Made by a program: the position numbers and the translations under genes. From Limonium bicolor (Eukaryota; Streptophyta; Magnoliopsida; Caryophyllales; Plumbaginaceae), in contig CM041777.1 in the NCBI GenBank assembly GCA_023374045.1, positions 106,587,810 through 106,651,809 of the forward strand: a stretch of DNA of 64,000 bases. The letters run 5' to 3'. Below are positions 22,713-35,225 of this stretch, piece after piece (position 1 is the stretch's first letter; the number at the start of each line of letters is the position of its first letter). Below the pieces are notes generated by a model that saw only the letters and a list, made by a program, of their open reading frames with translations, did no database searches and was not told where the DNA came from.

Positions 22713-24309
22713 TTGGTTTGGCAGCCTTGCTCATCAGCAAGGTCTGCTTGAGACTGAATCCAAGCTTCCTCTTGAGAGTCCTTGGTCAAGACTTCATTGG
22801 CTGAAGCCAAAACCACTGGAGACTCAAGGATCCCACTCTTCTTTTTGTTGATTTTTAGGATGATCTTTTTATCTTTCTTCTCAGCTTTAAAAAGAGTACA
22901 TTTTCCTTCCCTCTGACGGAACTTGTTAACTCCTAGCTTATTATCTTTAAACCTTTGACTAGACAGAGGTTTCTTCCCTTTAGAGTCTGCTTCTCTCATA
23001 ATATCAGCTATTGACATCTCTATATCCTCCTGAGAGAAAGAGCTAGCTTTTGCTTTTTTGGGTTGCTGAGAGGAGAAGGAATCCAGGGCAGAAGCCCAGT
23101 CAAAAGCTTGGTAGAAATCTCTCTTATTCTCTGGTTCAGTAGGGATCAAGACGTGTTCAAAACCAGGAGGAATACCTGGGCTACTAGGATTCTGAGTTAG
23201 AACTTGGTCCCTACCAGACAAAGAAGCCTGACCGCCTTCAGAGAAAGGTTCCTGAACTCCTGCTATATCAGAAACAAGATTAGTAGCTAAATCCTATTGA
23301 GCTATCCCTTGGTTCCCCTCTATCTCTTTCAAAGAATCTTTCTCAGCCAACGATTGATCCTTCTCTTCACTATTTCCACCTCTAATAACAAGGTTATCTA
23401 TAGATATAAAATCCACACATCCAGATAAAACATGAATAATCTTAGATTTTCCTTTATCCATAGCAGACTGAATCTCTAAGATCTTGACCCCATCAGAAGC
23501 ATCAGATTTCTTAAGTAAGTTCACATTCTGGTTTAGCAAGACCTCTTCTGACAGAGCTGCTATAGAGCCAGCAAACTCAGATCTAAGCCAAGGACCATAC
23601 CTTTCTATATCATCAATCTTCTCTTTTTTCATACAGCATTCAACTAGCATGTGATCAACTCTCCCACACCTGAAGCAGAAGTGTGGAAGGTTCTCATACG
23701 AGATCCGACAGACTCTGTCTCTAACTCCTTCATTGATAACCAGGACTCTACAAAGAGGATCAGAAATGTCTAACTCCACCCTTACTCTGAGCACTTTAGT
23801 AGACAGGGGGTTGATTTTATCAGCACAGCTAATAAACACTCCTATCTTGTTTCCTAGGATAACAGCTGACTCCTTGTTAAAAAACATCATAGGCAGATTA
23901 TGAATCCCAACCCAGATTCTTATTTTTTTGGATCAAGTTCATCAATATGCTTAGTGGGATCTAAGTGCATAATGAGCAGAAGCCGGTTATGAAAATGCCA
24001 CGGCCCATTAGCAACCACGTGTTTAAGATCACTCCCAGCAGCAAACCAGAAGGTGAATCTATTAGGACCTACCTCATTAACTCTGATGGGAGCTTTAGGT
24101 TTCCAGGGATGGACAATGAACTTGTGAAGTAGTTTAGCAGAGATCCTACTCGGGTGCCAGACTTTGCCTAACAGAGCTTTGGAGATATCCCATATCCCAG
24201 GATCTTGTCGAAGCATATCACCCTCAACCTTCTCGAGTTCAGCAGGGTGAATATTCAGGTCAGTCCACTTTGAGAGCATACCATCCATTATCGTTTCCTC
24301 AAGAAACAC
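22709..24309 (-). pseudogene. LINE ORF1 (DUF4283 domain and zinc knuckle)
   Basis: The frame from 24309 holds a DUF4283-type RNA-binding region (LLGKVWHPSRISAKLL, FTFWFAAGSDLKHVV). It stops at 23920 in a run of seven A residues, and the following frame continues the same domain, so a one-base loss in that run is the likely cause. The next segment (23890-23294) has a CCHC knuckle, CFRCGRVDHMLVEC, and ends at a single in-frame TAG. The last part (23221-22709) is lysine-rich. The ORF1 stop and the ORF2 start overlap as ATGA at 22712-22709, an arrangement that allows coupled translation. ORF1 proteins bind element RNA in the cytoplasm. Confidence 0.85.
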
Positions 24310-24400
24310 AGAGAACTGAGAGAAGAGAAAAAACCAGACTCCACCACTGAGAAACTTGCACTGGGCAATCTCCTCTCCTTCTAACAGAGGCTGCTGCGAC

Positions 24401-25921
24401 TAGACCTGGCAAAGGTGACCCGAACCAGAAAAACCGAACCGATCCAACCCGATCCAAACCCGAACTTAAACCGAATAGCGTGACCCGAAATGTGACCCGA
24501 AAATCCGAACCGAACCAAACCAAAACCGAATCAAACCGAAATTTGGTATAACCGAATCCACCCGAACCGAATTCACCCGAACCGAATCAACCCGAACCAA
24601 ATCCACCCGAATGTTTTGCTAAATCTAAATATACTATAGTTGTTAACTGTAAAAATAATCTTGAAACCAAAAACACATAATGGAGATTTAGACATCCAAT
24701 AAGTGTTCATTGCTTTCAAATGATATAATAATTGAAGATCTTCAATCTTCAAGCATCTCAAGCGTTGTTGTAATAAAATATTCATAAACTGTGTTGTTAC
24801 TCTTCCCACACATGGATGTTTTGCTACAAACTATAGATGTTTTGCTTTAAAATGTTTTATAATATAATTTAATGTGTATCATTACTATTTTATAATACTA
24901 TACTAATTTTGATTTTAATAAAGTTGGGTTTTTTATGTTTAGGACATGAGACTTGGGAATGGTTTAAATGCTGATGAAGTTTAATTATAAAACCTAAACT
25001 TTTTAGTTGAGACATATACTATTCAAGATTAATGTGTATATACCTAAAGAAAATTATGCAATAAATGAGGAAAATAAATATTCCAAATGGTAGATTATTG
25101 TGAATCGTGAGATAGACTAACATTTTGGAGGACGAATAAGGTTTGGAGGATGAATAATCCCCACCTTATTCCATCTACCTTGATAACTTAACCTAAAATG
25201 TTTTATAAGACAATGTAATGTGTATCATTACTATTTATATTACTCTATATTTTATAAACTTAGGTTTCTTTATATTTAGGACTTAGGAATGGTTTTGAAT
25301 GTTGATGGATGGGCGTGGGCGTGTGACGCTTGTGCGAGGCGGTGATGGATGGGTGTAGATGTGCGACGCTTGTGCGAGGTGATGAGCTCAGGGTGTGACG
25401 GGCGTGGGATGACGAGAGGCACGACGTCGGACGTGGGCGGGGTAGACTGGACGTCGATTACCGAATATTAACCACTAATTGACAAAAGCTTAATTTATAC
25501 TTAGTCTATACAATTAATAGATGTATAGTTTAATTCATTTACAAAATTTGTCATCCAGTTTGATTTTATCCAACCTATACGCAATAGCAGTCTTGATCAA
25601 CAGTAACACTATTAAAAGAATTTGGAGCCGCATATGAAAATCAATGCAAGTTACAAAGGTTGCTTAAAATTCGTACTTTAAATGTTTGTCAATTAAACCC
25701 GGATAAGTCACCTAAATTTGACCTATAACCCGAAAAACACAATGACTCAAAGGCTAACCCGAACCGAAAGCACCCAAACCCGAACTCAACCAAACCGAAA
25801 ACACCCGATTTTAATTTAAACCATTGAACCCGATCCGATCCGAACCGAACCGAATAGTAAATATCTACAAATTGACCCGACCCGAACCGAACCGAACCGA
25901 TGACCCGAATTGCCAGGTCTA
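24401..25921. mobile_element. hAT-type element with CCGAACC-rich ends, inside the LINE
   Basis: Perfect 12-bp inverted ends, TAGACCTGGCAA and TTGCCAGGTCTA, are flanked by near-identical 8-bp copies GCTGCGAC (24393-24400) and GCTGCGAA (25922-25929). About 190 bp at each end is packed with variants of CCCGAACCGAAC. These lie in the same orientation at both ends, not mirrored. The interior is AT-rich with no transposase. It sits in the LINE 5' region and so is younger than the LINE. Confidence 0.88.
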
Positions 25922-26384
25922 GCTGCGAATTCTCCTTAAGATTACGACTACCCCAGAAAAACCAACGAGCAAAGACCAGAAGCAGATTGTCCTCAGCGTA
26001 AAACTTCAAATCAATCTTACGCTTGGATTCTCGAGCTGTAGCATTCTCGGAGAAAATCTTCAAAGGTAGATAGCCATAATAACTACTAAGCAACTTCTCC
26101 TGTGATTGGAACACGTACAAGAATATTTGACGTGGCTTCTCCCACACCCTTAGATTAGCTTTACTAATAGTGTTTACTCTCCCCTTTTTACTGCAACTGC
26201 ATGGAGTTAATGAAGTAGCTCGGACATCCCTTCCACTTTTCCCATCCTTTCTTACAATAATTATACCCATAACGATCCCACAGAGGAAACGACTAAAAAT
26301 CGCCCCTTAAATCGCCTTTCAGAAGAGAGCGCGATAACAAAACCCTTTTTTGATGGATATCGATGTATCAAGTGTTTGATTTAG

Positions 26385-26873
26385 TTGGTTGTTGATGACA
26401 ATACAAGGAAAAGGAAGTTACCTCTCTAGTGAGTGAGTATGTCCATCCACACATAGAAATAGAGTAGGTAAGTAATTATTAATATACTCAATTTAATTTG
26501 AGGATGTTAGTTATAGCCGCTCTATGAGTGGACCGTAGCAATTAATGGATACTAATTCAATCAAAAACTGTAAGATCCAAGGAGTGGTATAATTCTTGGA
26601 AATCATAATTCAGCTACCCATAAAGGCAACAGAAGGGAGGAAAGTGGGTATATATACGCAAGGATCTTTGATTTACTTGGTCGTTATATTGTGAGCACAA
26701 TGACCCAAAAGTTGCCGCTATCTTGTCCCCCAAGGTGGTCGCTTCATTCATACTATATACTAATAATAATTAGACAGCACATCAGCCGCGTAGATATATA
26801 AAAAGCTAGCTAGCTAGACTGTTTGTCCTTCAATTAATTCTCCTCCAACACCAAGTGAGTAGTGAGCCAAGAC
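26385..26873 (+). promoter_or_regulatory. Promoter region of the D27-like gene
   Basis: About 490 bp lies between the LINE target site and the start codon. A TATA-like TATATAAAAA at 26795-26804, roughly 70-80 bp upstream of the ATG, is well placed. GCTAGCTAGCTAG follows it. I saw no other clear element. Confidence 0.55.
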
Positions 26874-28932
26874 ATGGCATATTGCATAAAAACATCCATG
26901 GTTGTTGCACAAATCAGAAACCCGACTTATGGAGTAAGCATCGGGATCAGGAATGATGCTCACAAAGGTTCTCATGTGTTGAGGCAATTACAAGGTTTAG
27001 TCCCAAGAAGCACTGCTGACCATCATCATCATCGGTTAATACTAAAATCATCAGATACTCATCAGAAGCTGCTGCCGAGTGAGGATAGTTACCACGATAA
27101 TTGGTTGGATCTGATTGCTATCAATCATCTAACCCGCACTCTCCAATCTATAAGTGGTACATATTGATCAGTTAATTTGTAGCTACACTACACAGCTAGA
27201 AGTGCACTGCAACCCAGCTGCAATATATACTAGGCAGGCAGGCAGGCGCGTCGCGTGCTTTTAAATTAAAACTGTCCGTCTTATAATGTATATATTAGGC
27301 AACAGATCCAAGAGAAGAGGGTACGATGGTTTGTTGGATGCGGCAAGAAGCATAGCAAGAAGCTATGATCCGAAGCAACAACGTTCTCTCGCCTTTTTAG
27401 CTCTACAGAAGGCCTTCCCTGTGTTCCTTTTATCCCCGGTACGTATACGTACTCTTTCAATTACAATTATATACTTTGACCGTCCTGTTTGCTTTATGGC
27501 ATGTTTTTCCATTTCAATATTAAGCATATAAGATAAAATAATTTTATAAAACTAAATTTTGTAATATATAGTTTAACATGTAAGGAATCATGTGCAAAAA
27601 CTTAAATTTTAAAAATTATTTTATCTTATATGTTAAAAATTGAAGTCAAATGACATGTCCAAATAGTAAACAGGACAGTCAATTCAGGACGGAGGTAGTA
27701 TATTTTAATTTCTAAAAATGTGTGTTGTAATTTTATATGTTTAATTGAGAGATATTTGGTTCATACTACTGACAGGTGAGAATGGTGATGACAGCTCATC
27801 AGTCCAAGTTTATCAGGGAGGTTTCAGCTTCATTCACCACCATCTTCTTTGCATGGCTAATCGGACCTTCTGAGGTGTATTTATATACCGCACATTATTA
27901 AGACAGATGTTCGTCGACAATAGATCATATTTTTATAATTCCATGTCAGCAAACTTAGAGTAAGGAATAATCTGATGAAAATAAAGTACGTACGTACTAA
28001 TGTATGTATATCTGATAATGCATGGTTAATTAATTAATTTCCAAGGTTAGAGAATCTGAGATCCAGGGAAAAAAGGAGAAGAACAAAGTCCACATACATA
28101 AGTGCAGGTAAAACATAAACCCTTACCCACCCAACCTACCTAATAAATTTATTCTTTCCTACTGATCTTAAAAAAAAAAAAAAAAAAATCATCTCTCAAT
28201 CTTTGCGTTTTCTCATTTCATCAATGGCTAGCTATAAATTTTTTTGTTTTTTTTTGGCGGAAAAATTAAATGAGCTATATAGGTTTCTTGAAGGTTCCAA
28301 TTGTGCTGGTATCTGCATCAATCTCTGCAAGTACCCAACTCAGATGTATATCAAGACCACTCTTGGAATGCCAGTAAACATGGTTCCTAGTAAAAGATTA
28401 TTCTTTATTCTTTCTTTATTAAAAAATCCATCCTCATTCATGAGTTAATGAACCATATTAATTCTTTGTAGTACAATTAAAACTTGATCAGATTTTGAAG
28501 ATATGAGTTGCGAGATGATATTTGGGGAAGAACCACCAATAGAAAAACAAGATCCAGCCTCAACACAACCATGCTACAACATATGTAAGGCGCGCTTATT
28601 GTTAATCTTTTACATCTGTCGGTCGGTAGCTATCCGTATATAGTTTAGTTTACAAATCTTTGATAGGTTTTAATGAGCTCGAGCGTAACCCATCCATAAT
28701 TTTATTTTAATAATATGGCTATATGTTCAAATTATATTAAAAAAAAGTTTACAAATCTGATATTTTCTGGCCACACCATGCACAAATGACAAATCCTTGT
28801 ATTAGTTGCCATTAATTAATTATGAGTTGATTATATACGTGTCCCTTTGTTTTTACGCAATAGTCGCATGTCTATATATGATCGATCGATGTAGGTGAGA
28901 CCAGGAAAGGACATAACCAGAAATGCTCTTGA
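26874..28932 (+). CDS. D27L: D27-like protein (beta-carotene isomerase family, DUF4033)
   Basis: Seven exons: 26874-27156, 27299-27438, 27776-27874, 28046-28107, 28283-28389, 28492-28584 and 28895-28932. All introns are GT-AG and phases agree, giving 273 residues. The N-terminus is rich in basic and hydroxylated residues, as in a plastid transit peptide. The body has [39 protein letters not shown] and [13 protein letters not shown]. The C-terminal DUF4033 domain has [26 protein letters not shown] and [21 protein letters not shown]27 proteins are plastid iron-binding enzymes that isomerise all-trans-beta-carotene to the 9-cis form, the first committed step toward strigolactones. Sequence detail is closer to the D27-LIKE1 branch than to D27 itself, so the precise substrate is uncertain. 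A Stowaway MITE occupies most of intron 2. No coding damage is seen. Confidence 0.93.
27452..27698. mobile_element. Stowaway-like MITE (family C) in D27-like intron 2
   Basis: The right end GGACGGAGGTAG is followed by TA, and the interior (CATATAAGATAAAATAATTTTATAAA and its mirror) matches 45853-46087 and 47064-47301. The left end has diverged (CTCTTTCAATTAC), but the internal GACCGTCCTG is kept. It is non-coding. Confidence 0.8.
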
Positions 28933-29728
28933 AGAATGGAAATCCACAGTCGGTCACCGCACCAAGATCTCATATCATGTCATCATAGATTTCGCTCGAT
29001 CATACTAATTAAGATCTCGATGGAAGAAAAAAAAAAAAAGTAAAATAAAGGAAAAACTAGTAGTGGTAGTGGGGATTAGGGAACAATATTAAATTGCCCT
29101 GGAAGAAGGTACAAACAAGCATTGAAGGCTAGAGCTAGGGTTGCCATCATGAGCGTTTAGGCTACTAAAAAAAATGATGAGTGGTTCAGTACGATGCCTC
29201 TTAAATGTCTGCTCAATATTCATGAAATGTGGCTAGCTGTGAAATTAAGTTTGTCTACCAAAGAGGTTAACGCGCTCTTATGTTTGGTAAGCGTTACTTG
29301 TATAGTAGTATGCACTCACTAGATACCGTATTTTATTACAATATGTAAACCGAAAATAAAAAAGGGTTGAATTGTGGTATGTAGAAAGATGGTGGATTCC
29401 TGCCACAAGTGAATACCACCACAGTGTCTGTCTACCGCTTCTCTGCTCCCATGGTGGTGTCATCTCTGCCACCCCGGAGAGAGGTGAGGGGTAGGACCCA
29501 CATTTTGCAAAACCATCACAAACGTGGAGAAAGAAAGGAAACGAAACCATTGGCGTAATCAGTGGGGTCCCTCTTCTACGTCTATCATTTCTCCAAGTTG
29601 ACTGCTGATAATCAATTTATTTGGGCAAAAAATATATATGCTCATTTCACTTGAGTAGGCCCTACATCCGTCTCGTCAAGACATGGGCTACTTGTTTTGT
29701 TTCCAGACCTCAATCTACCCAATTTAAT
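28933..29728 (+). other. 3' region of the D27-like gene and intergenic DNA
   Basis: AATAAA at 29044-29049, about 115 bp after the stop codon, is a candidate poly(A) signal. A purine-rich tract (GAAAAAAAAAAAAAG) precedes it. The rest, to 29728, holds no supported gene. Confidence 0.4.
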
Positions 29729-29730
29729 TA

Positions 29731-29960
29731 CTCCCTCCGTTCAACAATAACTGTCATTTTAGAAACTTGCACACTTATTAAGAAAAGTAGGACAATGACG
29801 CATGTGCCCCTACTTTTTACTTTTCTATTTAGATAATAATTACTTTTATATTGAATAGTAAGGGTAAAAGTGGAAAGAAGTGTGTCAAAAAGCTAGAATG
29901 ACAGATATTTTTGAACAAGAATCACATCCTAAAACGACAGATATTAATGAACGGAGGGAG
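29731..29960. mobile_element. Stowaway-like MITE (family A)
   Basis: The ends CTCCCTCCGTTCA and TGAACGGAGGGAG are perfect inverted repeats flanked by TA on both sides (29729-29730 and 29961-29962), typical of Tc1/mariner-derived MITEs. It is 230 bp and non-coding. The same family forms the outer layer of the nest at 46741-47451. Confidence 0.92.
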
Positions 29961-29962
29961 TA

Positions 29963-30819
29963 ATATATTACGCACGCAGACTATAAAACACTAGCAAATT
30001 TGGGCCATCAAGTATCGGCCTGTTTTTTCTTTAACACTAATATGGCCTTTCTTTTAAACCCACACTGCCATTATCTGAGCATGTCAATAATTTGTCATTT
30101 CTTTTTTGAAAAAATGTACACAACACAACAAAATTCATAATGGGAGATATAGAAAATAGTGGTCAAGTCAAGCTTTATCAGTGGATTTGTACATCGACTG
30201 GTGAAACAAATTTAGAATATATTCTAGATATATCTATATGCATAATTCTGTTGATGCCGCTTTTCCGTGCTAGATTATCCAGCTTCACTACCGGCTGTAA
30301 TTTAATCATGGGCACTTTTTAAGCCCATGAAATACACTGATCCAACATACGCTCACACATCCGCTAAGCCCATTAAAATCATGGGCACTTTTTCCGTACT
30401 AGATGATCTCTCTCGCGTGAAACAGGTTGATTCTACACAACTAGCAGATGTTCTAGATCAATTAAGGAGTGACTCGGCCCGTTGCATATAGTTAACACCA
30501 TATTAGTATAAGGCAATAGACAGGACTGCCCAAAAAATTCCAAAAACCATAGTATCCAACCGCAATCGAAGTCAACAATACATGTTTTTAGGTTAACTGT
30601 ACCAGTTTTTGCGCATGGTTAACCGAACCGTATAATTTACCAGTTTCGGTAATATAATTGAATTTTGTATAGCGGTTAACCGCTTGACTAATAAGTAATG
30701 AAAAACTTTAAATATTAATGTTTATCTTATATAATAATTAAGGTTAGCCAAGAGAGGTGAGGGAATGCATGCATTAAATCCAATTTTACCATCCGTCGAT
30801 CAATCCGAAAAGAAAGACC
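29963..30819. other. Intergenic, no gene seen
   Basis: The segment AATCATGGGCACTTTTT occurs at about 30303 and again near 30379 in a local repeat. Around 30590-30690 there are GGTTAACCG motifs resembling subterminal repeats of hAT elements, but no bounded element could be drawn. Confidence 0.4.
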
Positions 30820-30827
30820 TACCTGAC

Positions 30828-31880
30828 CAGCGGCGGAGCTACATGTCACCTTAGGGGGGCTTGGCCCCCCCAACCTTTAACAAAAAAATTGAAAGTATAT
30901 ATGTTAGATTATTCATGTGAATGACAATAAATAATGACATTTTAAAAAATAAAAAAGTATCATGTAAAGTAAATATATTAAGTGTCAATTATCCGTCATT
31001 AACGGTAAATACTCAATTATATTTTATGTTGTTTCTAATCTAATCATTTCCAATCAAATGCCGCCTTACTTATAAATGCAAATACTTAATTTTTGGTTTA
31101 TTTCAATTACCTTACCGAGTAGATTGTTTAAGGATTTTCATATCAATGGTTGATTTCATTTACAAAATTCTTTTTGGGCAATGATTGTATTTCTGATTTT
31201 TTTTAAATACAAATTTTTACAGTATATTAGTAACTTATTTTCATTGTTTCCACTTGACTCCTTAAAAATTTGATCATTACCATAAATGCTTGTTTACTAA
31301 TTTGAAAAATATACTGAATTTCTTATCAATTAATTAGATAGCCATTTTTAGTATATGCTGTATTTTTTAGGGTGTTTATTACTCCATCCTATTCTCAATA
31401 GATAGATCTTTTCATTATTTTAAAAATGATAAGCATGTTTAAATCCTATAATTTCCATCTCTACCCTTGTCGTTTCTATCACATTCTACCTTTTAATATA
31501 TATCAACTTATAATGCAAAAATGTAAGAATGAAAATGTCAATAGCTAAAAAAAATCTATATTTAAACAAGATTGAAGTATTTTTCTTGGATTAGTGTATA
31601 TGTTTTGAAGACTTGCTAAGTTATTAGTACCATCATTTAATGGTTTACTTTGTTGCTCTTTGACATTTATGTTATATAATAGTGATTTTTTATTTCTTAA
31701 TGTACTATTCCTTCTATGATACTGAATATCTTAGACAATTTACATAGTTTACATATAAAACAAAATGTATATTTAAATAGTTGAACATTTTGTTACATAG
31801 CATTAATATATATAGCTAAAAATAATGTTTGTTAACATATTTTTGGCCCCCCTAACAACTAATTCCTGGCTTCGCCCCTG
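30828..31880. mobile_element. Non-autonomous hAT, Tip100-type ends
   Basis: The ends CAGCGGCGGAGCTA and TGGCTTCGCCCCTG are flanked by a perfect 8-bp duplication TACCTGAC (30820-30827 and 31881-31888). It is 1053 bp, AT-rich and has no transposase. It is colinear with the element at 39831-40865, sharing subterminal and internal blocks. Confidence 0.93.
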
Positions 31881-31888
31881 TACCTGAC

Positions 31889-33454
31889 CCATGTAATTGA
31901 AGGCTTTCAAGCTAGTAGTAGTTAATACTAATAGACACTTTCACCAGATCTGATGGCGAAAAATAATACGTACAGCTCTTCTCTTACACAACTCGACGAT
32001 CAAGATCATAACACATGTTTTATTTTGTTTACTAGTACAATGCTTCAACTTTGTCATTATCTCTATATACATTTGTTCTGCAGAAGAAAAGACTGCAGCA
32101 AACGTACATGTTTATACTTATCGCCAAAAAAAAAAAGTTTCATACTACTACAGTTAGATGGTGATACTTAATTATCAATCACATTGCATAACATGACATT
32201 CATGTCAGTACAGTAGTAGCAGATCTAGATAGAGGCGAGCATGTGTTTTGTTCCAGAGAGGTGGGCTGCTTTTCTTCTATTGCCATGTGTTGACAGTGCG
32301 TGTACATATATAGGTTTGATATCAATATCACTTGAAGTTTAACATCTAATCTCCTTTTCACAAATCACAACCATCAATCTATTACTACTAATAAACACAA
32401 CATATGCAAATGTTTTGAGTAAATTAAACACTTGACTTTAGGTAAAAAGGAGATTATATTTATAAGAAGAGTCACAATCAAGGAAATTAAACGGACTGTA
32501 CTTGCACACATGGGAAGACTGATTTTTCATTTGAGTTATTATTATAGTAATAATTACATGATAAAGTAATGTTACAAGGAAGTGAGAGTTATACACCAAA
32601 GTAGGAACTGGGCATGCACGTTCCACATGATGATAGGACTGAAGTGGCATTCTGTGTAATTATCTCTATATACTATTCAAATAATAGTTGGAAACAAACA
32701 AAAGTGAATGGACTGGACTGGAGTTCATTGATTAAAAAAGTAGCTAGCTAGGGGTGTTTGCCCCCTAATTACGTGAGTTGCAAAATAAGGCCCACAATTC
32801 TTGGCTAGATGAGAGATTTGGCACATGAGATGTTTTCTGATCCTAGCTAGCTAGCAAGGTTTTTGGATAGGAATAAATGTACATGGTATGAGCGAACAAG
32901 ATATTATTGAGCATGCTGATTAATCACTAACTAACACTACACGTTTCTTTGTTTACTTTCTCTAATTTCTACCTTAATATACAAATAATTTATCAAGGTC
33001 AATATTGCACTATAATTTTTTAGATTGATAACCCCTTTAAGTGATTCTTAAGGTAATTATCCATGCATCTTTTTGGTCATTCATATATAGTAGTACATAG
33101 GATATATGGTATCTTACTTTTTTGTACATATGTGTGTAATCGTACTTTACAAGTTCTTTTTCTATGCATCTTTTGATCTGTCACACAATATATTCAAATA
33201 TCGTTTTATAACGTACGCTTTTGTACGTCTTGTATACCATACGTTTTATATGTAAGGATAAAAGTGATCCTAAAGAAAAACATTGACGATCGAAGATAAG
33301 CAAGAATCCACAATTCCTGGCCTTGCACAAGGGAGGTGTGTGATCGTTTCAGAGATGCATATGCTTCTTCTGACATATAACTACTAAAAGGGAGGAAAAA
33401 GTGGCAAAGACGAACCCAGTATTCCAAGTAACCAAGAGGACAAGATGTTCAAAC
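31889..33454. other. Intergenic, no gene seen
   Basis: Short frames occur on both strands, but none has gene-like length, splice structure or recognisable motifs. The region is AT-rich with several CTAGCTAGC palindromes (near 32745 and 32848). Confidence 0.5.
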
Positions 33455-33469
33455 AAAAAGACCTTCTTG

Positions 33470-33992
33470 CCTTTCACGCCTGGGTTGGAGTGTTGGGTTC
33501 TTCAAAAAAATATCTCCTCTGGTCGAGTACTTTCTTTCATGCAATCTGTAGGGGTGGAGCCAGAAATACAAGTTGAGTGGGTCAAAGACAGAAATATAAA
33601 AAATTAGGGGGTGTTTTTACTAAATTTTTCTAACAAAAAAAAATTTTACACTACAAATTTATGTAATTTAACAAAGTTAGGGGGTGTTTTGCTCCCTCCA
33701 GGTAGGCTTTGCCTCCGCCACTGGCAATCTGGATGATCTGGAATCAGCGGAATAATATGTTGTTTCGTAATGAAGCGCGACTGTGGGCAGAGGCAGTGGA
33801 CTCTGTGAAGCGTTTAAGTTGGGAGTGGAGTCGTCAATCGGTGCACCTCCCAGCTCATGTTATTTTATCTTCAAATCAGTTGTTTCATTTGCTATTTCAT
33901 AAGTGATTGTATTTTTTCTGTTCTTTTTTCTGACGAGAATGGCTTCATACCGTGGTATTGCCATTTTAACTGGTTATCCAGTAATTATAAAA
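33470..33992 (+). mobile_element. 5'-truncated LINE end, with a MITE inside
   Basis: A target duplication AAAAAGACCTTCTTG flanks it (33455-33469 and about 33993-34007), preceded on the right by an A-run. The frame, read across the MITE, shows the end of a plant LINE ORF2: a tryptophan-rich stretch including AIWMIWNQRNNMLFRNEA and VKRLSWEW. This differs from the three large LINEs here, so it belongs to another L1 lineage. Without the MITE it is about 340 bp. Confidence 0.8.
33549..33723. mobile_element. 175-bp hAT MITE, Tip100-like ends
   Basis: The ends are TAGGGGTGGAGCCAG and GCCTCCGCCACTG, with a perfect 8-bp duplication GCAATCTG (33541-33548 and 33724-33731). Two AGGGGGTGTTTT blocks occur inside. 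It is inserted in the truncated LINE. Confidence 0.9.
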
Positions 33993-34007
33993 AAAAAGAC
34001 CTTCTTG

Positions 34008-35118
34008 ATCAGCAAAGACTGAAATGATTGATTAATCTATAGCTTAGCTAGGATGCCAAGCAAACCCAAGCCCACCTTTTTTCATTGGGGTATGGTATGG
34101 TGGGTTATATGTTCAGAGAGCCACATGGGTAGAAAAACCCAACAGCTAAAGAAAAAAGACAGTAGTATATATATATGAAATGGATTAGATCAATTTAATA
34201 ATGATGCCTGCCTGCTGTATATATACAATGCAGTCCTAGACTAGATGGGGTTGAATCAATAGGTATAGGGAATGTGCTGAAAGGGATAACCCACCCATAT
34301 GGGCATTAATATATAGGGGAATACTGGCATTAGCATAGTAGTAGGCATGTGGTGGATCACATTCTCCTTCCTTCCACACACATGCATAATAATAATACAA
34401 AGAATCAGACTACTTTTCTTATTCAGTGACTTACTATTTTAATAATAGCTACAGTACTACTACAACTAACAGCATGTTAGCTATATGGGTTTATTTAATT
34501 AGTATATACTAGTATATTCTTCTGACCAATAATAACATGACATCATCAGAAACATCAATGGGGTTTCAGTACTAGCTTGGCCTGGCTTAAAACTGTCAAT
34601 TTTTATAATATGTGACAGTAGTTGACGTCGTTCAACTTGATTGATGGGTACAGTTCAGTGGACAACTTGAATACTTGTAGTAGGATTTTATAAACTGCAT
34701 ACAGCTCAGACCCAGGCTGCATATTATAGTGGCAGGCAGGGAGGGGAAAGGGAAACCAACCTCTACCGGAGAACGAAACTAACTAGCAAACAGAAGGAAT
34801 TTATTGTGCAGCTAGGATTTGATAGAGTGTATTCAATAACTTTGATACGCTTCTGGTCGATGCCTGATTCTCTGTGTATGTACCAGCAAATAATTTCTTA
34901 ATTACCTACATTATTACTGTCACATCACAGTTCAAGTTCTTTTTTTATTGAAAGGATATACGCGTACATAGCTAGGTTCAGCACACCTGGTTTATTTTGA
35001 TAGTATATATTTATGGGTACTCCGTGAGTCATAATCAAATAATTTATTATTACATAGTATAAAATAGTTTTAAAACAGTTACACCAAAAAAGTTGTAAAA
35101 CAGCGATGCTGAACCGAT
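34008..35118. other. Intergenic, no gene seen
   Basis: AT-rich non-coding sequence with short TA runs (near 34170) and no supported frame or repeat boundary. Confidence 0.5.
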
Positions 35119-35225
35119 ATCTACTAGGTTCTGTTCGGTATGGTTGGTTTGGCAGCATATTTGACAGTAGGTTTGTGTTGGCATAAATGCAATATATTTA
35201 TCGACAGGTTTATGCTGACATAAAT

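Larger units (their letters stand above)
18610..26369 (-). mobile_element. Nearly full-length L1-type LINE, split by a hAT
   Basis: A perfect 15-bp target duplication, AAGTGTTTGATTTAG, lies at 18595-18609 and 26370-26384. A T-run at 18610-18618 is the poly(A) tail on the minus strand. Without the hAT at 24401-25921 the element is about 6.2 kb, a normal full length for plant L1s. ORF1 and ORF2 are both present and broken by only a few changes, so this is a fairly recent copy. An additional open stretch, 26270 to about 25930, lies at its 5' end upstream of the hAT and may be leader or the start of ORF1. Confidence 0.95.
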
